Origin: Albugo candida
Taxonomy: Eukaryota; Oomycota; Peronosporomycetes; Albuginales; Albuginaceae
DNA: 64,000 bases
NCBI GenBank assembly: GCA_905220665.1
Contig: CAJNAR010000173.1
Span: 310,001 to 374,000 of the forward strand
Reading direction: 5' to 3'
Shown here in pieces: positions 55,970 through 64,000 of the stretch. The notes under the pieces were generated by a model that saw nothing but the letters and a program-made list of their open reading frames with translations, searched no databases and was not told the DNA's origin. The stretch's first letter is position 1; each line of letters starts with the position of its first letter. Position numbers and translations under genes: made by a program.

Positions 55970-58900
55970 GACTTTCTCCGGCCTTTCCCTTAATGTGAAT
56001 GGTCTGAATCAAGTCAACACGTAATGACGTGGGACTAATCTTCCCGTCAAATCACCCCTTCGGCCCCATGATCAATATCACCTCCCGACACATCACGAGC
56101 GCATATCAAAGCCGCTACATGATTATCGACACTTCCTTGGAACAGCAACACGTGTAAATACATGTGATCTATGCGCCTGCTCAGCTTGCCGCAAGGAAAA
56201 CCTTCTTTGAATCTCTCCCAACTACCTTCCCGGAAGGTATTCAGCATATCGTCTTAGGGGATTTCAACGTTCCCATTGACCCTGCCCTGGATTCCGGAGC
56301 ATCTCAACACAAGTGTCCGACTTCCGATTTACTACAGCAATGGATTCTTTGCTTGGGACTTGTCGATGCTTGGCGCTCGACTTATCCCACGACACAAGAA
56401 TTCACGGGACCTGGTCGCCGTAATCGTATCGACTACTGCTTCCTCTCGCCGGATCTCTTCTCGAGCAACCTGGTACGGATCAAGCACAACTTCACCGATC
56501 AATACCATCATGCCGATCACTTGCCACTCACTTTTCAACTTCGACATGCCGCTTACCCGACTTGTACTCGCCTTCCTTGGAAATGCCCCACATGGCTATT
56601 GCGGGATCCCGAAGTACAAGCCGCACTACAGTCCAACTTAGCGGTCTTTTTGGACCGACTCAGGACCGGCGCAGACGATAATCCCGGGGCCTTGTTCGAC
56701 GAACACAAGAGGACCGACTTACTGTACCTTCGCCGTCAATTCCGAATTATCAAGGATCGCAAGAAGCAACGTCTCGCCAAGCTTCGTCAAGATACTCATG
56801 ACGCTGCTCAACTTGCCATTACCGACCCTACGCCGATCAATGCGGAAGAAGCACGAAGACTCAAAGCCAATCTTCATGATGAAGAAACACGCCGGAGAAC
56901 ATTAGTTTCCTGGCATCACTTCGACACCAGTATCCGATTCAGCGAAAAGGCCACCAAAGTTTTTCTTCGCCCACCTGCACCCATCTTACGACAAGTTTGC
57001 ATCCCTTCGCACAACGACCTGATGGTTCCCGGGCTACCGATCCTGATGAAAGGGCTAGAATTCATCGGGACTACTGGGCACAGATCTTTCAATCCACTTC
57101 CAACGAAGACTCTTCCAGTGTTCGCTTTCGCCAACATGATCCGGTCGAGCTTCACTCCCTTCTTCGACATACCACCCTAAAACTTACAGATCAAGATAGA
57201 GCCTACCTCGACGCACCGTTCACAGCAAACGACTTTTACTGGGCAATCAAGACATCACTCCGCAACAAAGCTCCTGGTTATGATGGCCTTCCAGTGGAAT
57301 ACTATCAACTTTTCATCTCAACTTGGGCAATCGTCTTCGAGTTAGTTTACTCCACACAAGTTTCGAAAGGACGCCTCACCAAGTTTCAACGACGAGCAAC
57401 GGTTACTCTCCTATACAAGAAGGGTGACCGCAGCATACCCAGCAAATACCGACCCATCACCTTACTCAACCACGACGCAAAGCTCGGTCCGAAGATCCTC
57501 GCCTTTCGCCTTCGCAAAGTTCTACCGAAGCTACTACACACCGATCAAAGTGGCTTTGTGCAAGGCAGATCGATTCGACATGCATTAGTGCGGTTCCAAG
57601 ACATCCAACAACTTTGCCGGCTTCGGTTTCCCGATGCTGGCGCCATCTTATTGGACTTCGCCAAGTCGTTTGATAGTGTGTTGTGGCCTGCCCTTCACAC
57701 TATTTTACACCATTTTGGCTTTGGAGCGACGTTCCGTTCATGGATCAAGACCTTCTACCAAGATAAACTTATTGCTATCATGGTAAATGGTCGCGCGAGC
57801 AAGCTTTTTCAACTCGGCAGCGGAGTACGCCAAGGTGATCCCCTTTCACCTTCGCTCTTTGTGCTCTTCTTGGAGCCTTTTTTGGCTTATCTCCGCGCAA
57901 CGACCGGTCATCTTGGCATTCCGATACCAGGATCATCAACGACTCAACAACTTTCGGCGTTTGCGGACGATTGTACCGGCATGCAGAGAGACCTCCGCGA
58001 CACGCCCAAAATTTATGGCCCAAGTCAAACACTACGCAATGGTGGCCGGTCTCCAACTAAATGCGTCAAAGACTCAATTATTTGGTTTCCGCCCTCCTTC
58101 ATCGGCCTTGATGGAATCTCTGGCGTTGCTTCGGGAACCATTTTCATCGGTTAAAGCTCAAGTAACCTTCCTTGGGGTGGAACAGTATCAAGACTTCAAC
58201 ACACAACGACGATTCCTTCCCCTTCTCCCGAAGCTTCAAGCAAAATTAGTTGCCTGGCGCTTCCGAGGCAGGACTTTACATGGGCGCAAGATTATTCTTC
58301 GGGCTATCGTTCTTCCACTCTTATTTTTGGTACCCTGCAGCCGTCACTCCTCTACCACCTTCGGTTATCGAATCGGTATAGAAGTTATGCAAAGCGTTCC
58401 TTTTTCAAAGACCACTCGACCTCAGTAGCGCAAGCATTGGGCCAATGCATTCCAACTGGATCACCTTGCCGACTTCAAAAGGCGGCTTAGGCCTTCCCTG
58501 CATACAAAGCTTCTCCCGAGCAATGCATCTCTGCCTACTACGGGATGGTATTAAGGGTAGTGCGACATGTCAAGCGCCTTCATGGTTCTTACCAGCACTC
58601 GAACTTATGTCTCACGCCCTTCAAGGTACAGGTGTGGGTTTGGATATCCTCTACTCTTCCATTCATCTTTCCAGTATTCCTCAATCTAGATGGTCTTCCC
58701 TTGGTTACCTTTGGTATGCGACATTCCAACAGTGGTATCGCCTACTTCGGGGTCCTTCGAACACGACCACACATCTATCCGACCAATTACAGGCACCTAT
58801 ATGGCGCCATTATCGGCGGGTATTTGGAAGCGCACAAAGACCTTTGGAATATGCCAGCATCCACGCCAAGTTGTTATACCAGCAAGGATACCAGCATCTT

Positions 58901-59821
58901 TCCGACTTCATTTGCCGCCATGGTACATTGCCCACATACAACGTCTTGCAGGAAGCATTCCCGCGATCAGTGTTTCCGCGTCTTCGGGACTATACTGCGA
59001 CTGTCAACCTTTTCAAGACACACATCGAGAAAATCAGCAGCAATATCACCCCGACTTATGGACCCATGTTGCCTCAACCTATCGCCGCGGCCTTTCAACC
59101 GTGGTCGTTCATGGACACACCTTTCGTCAAAATGAGCAATCAACGACTCTATCGAATGCTGCACCGTCTCCCAAGGATCGTGGTACCGCCCGATAAGGCG
59201 TTGGAAGTTCAATCTCCTACTCAGTGGAACGCTATGTGGAAGCGCGAAAGGACCTTTAACCAGGATGTGCTTCCCGTTTTCGCTGACCTCAACTTCCGAT
59301 TACAACACAATGGATTACGTCTTCGCTACAAATATCGCTACCATACCTCCGATATACTGTGCTCTCATGGTTGTGATTCACCAGAAACAGCAAGACATTT
59401 ATTTTGGGAGTGTTCCTTGGCGTCCAAGCTTTGGTCCTTCTCCCAATTTAAAATCTTCTCGTGCATCGATGGACCACTCACATGGGATACTGTTGTTTAT
59501 GGCACCAACTTAGTACTTTCACCACCAGTTTCTCAGCGATATGGTTCTCACAATATCCTTCGCATACTCAGCGTCTATCGCTGCGTCATTCTCCGAACGC
59601 TATGGCTTACCCGCAATGACGCTATTTTCAAGCATCAAGTCGCGTGTTCTACCCAACTCTACAGTATGGCAAGGTGCTACCTTATCGCCCACATTCGTCG
59701 ACTGAAACAAATTTCGTCTTCGAACAATGGGCTTATGGCTTTGAGTGATTATTGCCTAGCAGCTCTCTTGCCGGTGCACTTACTAACGATGATTTCCCCG
59801 CACTTAGCGCTACCACCATAG
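55970..59821 (+). pseudogene. LINE ORF2: endonuclease, reverse transcriptase, zf-RVT (broken)
   Basis: The endonuclease begins at LSLNVNGLNQVN (about 55980) but jumps to VGLIFPSNHPFGP, so its middle, normally holding the catalytic glutamate block (QETH-like), is missing. HIVLGDFNVPIDP, RRNRIDYCFLS and HHADHLPLTF then match the APE fold. After a frameshift the reverse transcriptase follows: KAPGYDGLPVEYYQL, YRPITLLNHDAKLGPKIL, QSGFVQGRSIRHAL, motif A LLDFAKSFDSVLWPAL (about 57650), motif B SGVRQGDPLSPSLF, motif C AFADDCTG (about 57960). Two more breaks lead to LNASKTQLFGF, LPTSKGGLGLPCIQ and the zf-RVT-like HGCDSPETARHLFWECSL. The frames used are 56164-57180, 56997-58154, 57787-58428 and 58445-59821. 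Confidence 0.88.
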
Positions 59822-60372
59822 GCTTCGTAAAACTCGACTTCGCCAAATATTGGTTTCGTCACTCTTGCTTCCACCGACTTTGGTTTTACCAGTTTGGTTC
59901 AATCAACATTGGAGTAACCTGAAAGGAGTACAATACTGTACTCCTTTTGTCATAAGCGTCTGGGTGGGTGTCACAATAAACCCAGCACTCTATTAAGTGC
60001 TGGGGTTAGGGCTCCGAACTTACGCGCATAACAGTAGGTTGTTGCACCTATAGTGTTAGTTTTTTAACAAGTGTAATGAAATTTGACAAACCAGGGAAAC
60101 ATCTTGGAATTATGAAAACAGCTCCTTTAGCCTTTTAATTGATTCTGGATTTGAGCCTACCTTTTCTGTATCCCCAAGCTTTTCTTCCAATACTTTTTGA
60201 ATGATTTCCGTTTGGCTGGTTAGCTTCCCCATTTCTGGTGTATATAAAGATGTTTTATTTTCATCGTTGATACTATCCATGTCTTCATACCGCTTTTCTT
60301 CACAGCGGTGCAGAAACTTACACACAGGCGATTTGGGCGGTGTGGCATCCTGCGGATTCCATATCGCTTTTT

Positions 60373-60726
60373 CTACCTCGCTCCATCCAGGATGGCTATA
60401 ACTGAGTACCCCATTTTCTCCATCAACTCCCTTTCCAGAATCGGGGATAATGACTTATCCTCTTCATTTACCAATGCTTCTAGGTTTCTCCAGATAAGTG
60501 GTCCACCACTAGTTTTGAACTCGACGCAGTTCAGTAGTACATCTCTTTTCACCCACAACGGAGTACTACCCACAGTACCTATCCTCAGGGGCCGTTTCAG
60601 CTCCTTCACGCGTAGAGACGTTTTTGACGACAGAATGTTTACCAAACCCACTGATATGATACGGCAATCCGAGTGATATTTTCTATTCCATTCGCCGTAG
60701 CAATGACCCCCCCCCGCTGTCTCCAC
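60373..60726 (-). pseudogene. Ty3 protease segment (broken)
   Basis: The segment contains LLNCVEFKTSGGPLIWRNLE and LSPILERELMEKMGYSV, the second half of a retropepsin-like domain including the 'ILxRxxMEKxG' helix typical of Ty3 proteases. The active-site DSGA block upstream is obscured by a frame break. Residual coding continues left through 60325-60110 (EIIQKVLEEKLGDTEKVG, ESIKRLKELFS) up to the LINE insertion. Confidence 0.72.
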
Positions 60727-60758
60727 ATTCCGACACTTTCTTCACTCGTATTTATCCT

Positions 60759-61767
60759 TCACATTGTTTTCCCGGGAAATCTCCGCTGATTCAACATCAA
60801 CTCCGCTTCACCCGGTGCACATGATGGACAATTTCGAACAGAGTGTTTCGTACTATCACACTTCAGACACTTGAATCTTTGTGACCTGCTTGTACCAAAA
60901 TCCATAACTCTCTCGCTATTCTCTTTTGGAAAATTTCTTCGTTGGATTGTCTTATTTTGGTTTGCCTCTTTGAAATCCTCTCTTGGTGGGTACTTCTTCG
61001 TATCGCTTTCGTCTCTCACTCCATGAAAATTTTTAATAGATCCTGACACCATTTGCGCAACACCACATGATTTCTTTTTTTACTTTCATGCAGGTCCATC
61101 TCCAATTTTTCGACAACTTTGCGTTTGAACGCTGGTGGTTCCAATGAATCAACCATCCACTTGACGATTCTTTCGAATCCACCTGCTCCACGTACTCCTG
61201 TACACCGTGCTGATCCAGTATTCTGTAAATCTAATTCCGCTAGCGAGATATTCTAAGGTCATACCTAGCCTTATCCTGCGCATTTCTGTGTCTATTTTCG
61301 TTAAATCCACGCAATCGGGCTGTTCTCTTTCCCGGAAGGAGTTGATCCAATCTTGCTCGGTGATTTCTTCGGGATCCTTTTCCATCTCGAATCTCATAAT
61401 CTGATCCTTTTGCCAAACGTCCACGCAGGCTGATACCGGCATTATAAACGGCTTGTTGATGCAGGTTTCATAGGCGAGCAGCGTGTTGTAATATTTTTGA
61501 TCGTCCTTTACGAATTTGCGCTTTTCCTTGGACGTTTCCCTTTGTAAATCGGATGTCGTGGAAGTTGGGGCGCGTTTGCTATCCGACGATCTCCGGAAAC
61601 GTCCGCCATTTCGATGTCCTCTGTCATCCTACGAACACGTTCTTCAGTCAACTCTCCAAAGAGCGTTCCAGACGGGTCGCGTCTTCGCAACCCTCGCCTT
61701 GTTCGTGGTCTTCCGCCTCTGGTACGATTCGTCTGAGCTCCTCGTATACGTCTTCGTTTGTATTCAT
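60759..61767 (-). pseudogene. Ty3 gag with zinc knuckle (broken)
   Basis: The start is MNTNEDVYEELRRIV at 61767. The frame shifts near 61660 to LFGELTEERVRRMTEDIEMA. Then come MPVSACVDVWQKDQIMRFEM and PEEITEQDWINSFRER in the capsid region. The C-terminal part has a CCHC-type zinc knuckle: FKCLKCDSTKHSVRNC (C-x2-C-x4-H-x4-C), which binds the element's RNA. At least two frameshifts are present. Confidence 0.82.
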
Positions 61768-61821
61768 AATCTTCACCAATAACAAACGTTTTTATTTCAA
61801 AACTTATTCTACAGAAATCAC

Positions 61822-61971
61822 TGCTTAGACCGCCAACAGCTTCGGGGTTGTTCGACTCCGATAAGTGCAAAATCAAAAGTGTATTATTCAAGATCCTCTC
61901 CGGTACCGGTTTTTATGAAAAGATATGAGAGATACGCGTGACCTAAGCTTGGGATCGATACCAGCCCATCA
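61822..61971 (-). repeat. 5' LTR of Ty3/gypsy element
   Basis: About 150 bp matching the left LTR with scattered mismatches and small indels. It starts TGATGGG on the - strand at 61971. The alignment stops at AAGCAGTGA, so the inner edge is uncertain by some tens of bases. No canonical tRNA-complementary primer site directly follows the clear end. The gtcat duplication is at 61972-61976. Confidence 0.8.
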
Positions 61972-62650
61972 GTCATTTTGGATTGGTCATAGAACTTTGT
62001 ATACAATTTTGCAAGACGAAGCTACCTCATCCATGGCGTGCTATGAATTGTTCAAAACACGTTAAATTATATATCCTAGCTTCGATTGAACCGGTTCACA
62101 TGTCTCACATGCTTATTCATTCTCATATACTTCTCTCTTACAAGTCTGCTATCTCTGGAAAAGATGCCTTGAAAAGCAGTGCGAGAGAAAGCCGAAAATA
62201 GCGCTTCGATCTCCGAAATAAAGAGACTTTCCTAGAAAAGGGATTGTTCTCTTGCAAGCAATTATATCTTGGCTCCTAAAATGATCATATTCTGTGGACA
62301 GAAGTGCAAATATTTATTTTTTGGCAAGACCGATCGAATCTTGTCTTGTTGGGGCCATGGCAAAGGTCGGATTATATCACGCTTATTTGTGAGAAGGCTA
62401 CAGATGCTAGCAACTCCCTTTCATAGCACACGAGTAAAGCACTACGATTCGTGGAAATCAAGAATATTGTAGGCTCGATCTGATACAATCTGTGAACATG
62501 AAAGCGTTCGTAAATCCTGTATGAACATTACATACACCCGGGCAATTCAACACTAGTATCAAAATTTTGTAAGTGTTCCCATTGCCCTAAAAATATACTC
62601 ATCTGCCATATTCAGTGAATAGTATCGATAGCGTAAAACTAAAGGTTAAT
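61972..62650. repeat. 679-bp tandem repeat, unit A
   Basis: The unit starts gtcattttggattggtcata and ends ...aaaggttaat, directly followed by unit B starting gtcattttggattagtcata at 62651, so the period is 679 bp. Shared landmarks are gaagctacctcatcc, gggattgttctcttg, gctagcaactcc and catattcagtgaatagta. It contains no convincing gene. Confidence 0.88.
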
Positions 62651-63276
62651 GTCATTTTGGATTAGTCATAGAACTTTGTATATGATTTTTTGATACGAAG
62701 CTACCTCATCCACCGCGTTGTATGAATTGTTTACGACACGTTCAAATATATAACGTAGCTTCGATTGAACAGGCTCATATGTCTCACGTACTTGTTCATT
62801 CTTTCGTAGTTCTCTCTTAATCGTCTCCCATCTCTGGAAAAAACGCCTCGCAAAGCAGTACGATAAAAGGTCAACGATTGTGTTTCGGTGTGAGGAACAA
62901 AAGGACTTTCCTAAAAACGGGATTGTTCTCTTGAAAGCAATTATGTCGTGACTCCTACAAATGATGGTATTTGCCGGACACAAGTGCCAATTTCTATTTT
63001 TTGAAGAGTCAACAGTTTCGCTTGTTTTGTTGGTGCCTCTGAATAGGTCGCATTATATACCACTTTTTTGCGAGAAGGCCACAGTTGCTAGCAACTCCGT
63101 TTCATAGAACACGAGTAAAGCACTACCGATTCGTTTACATCAAGACAATCATAGGCTCGATCTGGTACAATCTGTGAACATGAGAGCTTTCGTAAATTCC
63201 GCATGGAGACTAACTAAACCCGGGACATTACACACTAGTATCAAACTTGTTGTAAGATCATGTGCATTGCGTGCAC
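62651..63276. repeat. 679-bp tandem repeat, unit B (truncated)
   Basis: This aligns with unit A along most of its length at visibly moderate divergence (roughly one difference per ten bases by eye). It ends near 63276 after tgtaagatcatgtgcattgc, which corresponds to about 50 bp before the end of unit A. The - frame at 62666-62983 is a chance frame in the repeat. Confidence 0.85.
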
Positions 63277-64000
63277 AGTTACCACCACCGTGAAGAGACA
63301 GTGGCTTTAACGACCGTGAAGGTTTGCAAAAAGGAACAGAGCGATAGCGAGGAGTCGCGTCAGAAAACCGGATTTACTGCGAAGGGTCGCGGTGGGGACA
63401 TGCAGTAACTCCTTCTAACTACATTTAATACATTTATCCTCCATTCTACTATGTTGTTAACTCTGGCAGCCCTTACTGTTTGCCAACAGATAATGAGCCC
63501 AATTCGAAGATTTGGTAAAGAGAGACTTGATGATAGCACGACAACACCTAGTCCACCCAAGTAGGACGGTTCACGGAAGGGACCAAGAAAGGGGATCATG
63601 ATTGAAGGACGAGGCATATGATAGATAGAGCATGCCGAATAAAAGAGTGAAGATATAGCGTCGCCAGTGGACCAAGTGGCAGCTCTTGCGAGAATGCTCA
63701 AGATCCTGGAGAAGATCAACAGCCGTGTCGGTCAAATCGAGCCTCGGCAGAGCAGTAAGCAAGTCTCACCATAGGATTTAAGCAGTGGGGTTTGAATTCC
63801 TCGAAGCGATCGAGATGGCCGAGATTCAGAGTCAGTTTGCGTGGGGAGAACACCTTACAGGGAACAAGCTAGGAGAATACATGGCGCCAAACAGTGTGAC
63901 TGCAGCGTACTATAAGCCAGCGTGAGGACATGACGGGCGGTCAGCTGACGTTGTACCATGCAAGCGACCAGCTATATCAGCCCTTCAAGGTGACAATTAC
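63277..64000. other. Window end, possible retroelement gag start
   Basis: On the + strand, coding-like fragments with stops are visible: VDQVAALARMLKILEKINSR near 63665-63730, then FLEAIEMAEIQSQFAWGEHL and LGEYMAPNSVTAAYYKPA near 63800-63920, then DMTGGQLTLYHASDQLYQPF near 63930-63990. The style resembles an LTR-element gag. I cannot name a family, and the window ends. The - frame 63360-63719 is probably a shadow. Confidence 0.3.

Larger units (their letters stand above)
53643..60105 (+). mobile_element. LINE (APE-type non-LTR retrotransposon) with 16-bp target duplication
   Basis: The body runs 53659-60089 (6431 bp). The direct repeat accagggaaacatctt flanks it at 53643-53658 and 60090-60105 with no mismatch. 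It has a 5' untranslated region with 31-bp repeats, an ORF1, and an ORF2 with endonuclease, reverse transcriptase and a zf-RVT-like end. Its 3' end is aagtgtaatgaaatttgaca. It interrupts the Ty3 element on the opposite strand between protease and reverse transcriptase. The perfect target duplication suggests a fairly recent insertion, although both ORFs already carry breaks. Confidence 0.92.
50450..61971 (-). mobile_element. Ty3/gypsy-type LTR retrotransposon with chromodomain, interrupted by a LINE
   Basis: On the - strand, from right to left, the order is: 5' LTR, gag with zinc knuckle, protease, reverse transcriptase, RNase H, integrase, chromodomain, polypurine tract, 3' LTR. This order defines a Ty3/gypsy element of the chromodomain-bearing kind. 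The element is 11.5 kb because a 6.4-kb LINE lies between protease and reverse transcriptase; without it about 5.1 kb remains. It is flanked by gtcat at 50445-50449 and 61972-61976, a 5-bp target duplication. Every coding segment carries stops or frameshifts, so it is inactive. Confidence 0.9.

Noticed and set aside
54024..59821. Several separate host genes suggested by long + strand frames
   Set aside because: The frames line up as consecutive pieces of ORF1 and ORF2 of one LINE bounded by a 16-bp target duplication.

Overview
The window is nuclear DNA of a flagellated protist. I favour an oomycete/stramenopile with a compact genome, perhaps white-rust (Albugo)-like. This is inferred from axonemal dynein, 50-75 bp GT-AG introns, tight gene spacing, and gag/pol types I associate with oomycetes. 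No species marker is visible.

Region 1 (1-33.5 kb) is gene-dense. In order it holds: the end of an unrecognised + strand gene; an acetoacetate-decarboxylase-like gene (-); GPN3 GTPase (-); a ~2170-residue TPR protein (+); a small Cys-rich protein (+); proteasome alpha-7/PSMA3 (-); a Tim17/22/23-like membrane protein (-); ribosomal protein L9 (+); an AGFG-type ArfGAP (-); a 4604-residue axonemal dynein heavy chain in one uninterrupted frame (+); and a protein joining a MYND finger to an Aha1 N-terminal Hsp90-cochaperone domain (+). Three head-to-head pairs are separated by only 53, 141 and 161 bp. Most other genes carry several short introns, which I placed by splice signals and protein similarity.

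Region 2 (33.5-38.8 kb) is transitional. It has a tentative multi-exon gene (-), a tRNA-derived SINE with an almost perfect 16-bp target duplication, and weak ORFs.

Region 3 (38.8-64 kb) is a transposon graveyard. It contains a LINE 3' fragment (-), a decayed reverse-transcriptase relic (+), two broken copies of a DDE transposase (+), an LTR-element gag relic (-), and a nested pair. In that pair a 6.4-kb LINE (+) sits inside a Ty3/gypsy chromodomain retrotransposon (-) with a perfect 16-bp target duplication. The Ty3 element in turn sits inside a 679-bp tandem repeat with a 5-bp target duplication, and the neighbouring repeat copy preserves the empty site. All elements carry frameshifts or stops.

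The host genes serve unrelated housekeeping functions: RNA polymerase assembly, proteolysis, translation, vesicle traffic, flagellar motility and chaperone control. I see no operon-like system. The most novel items are the MYND-Aha1 fusion, the SINE and its LINE-like tail, and the datable nested insertions.
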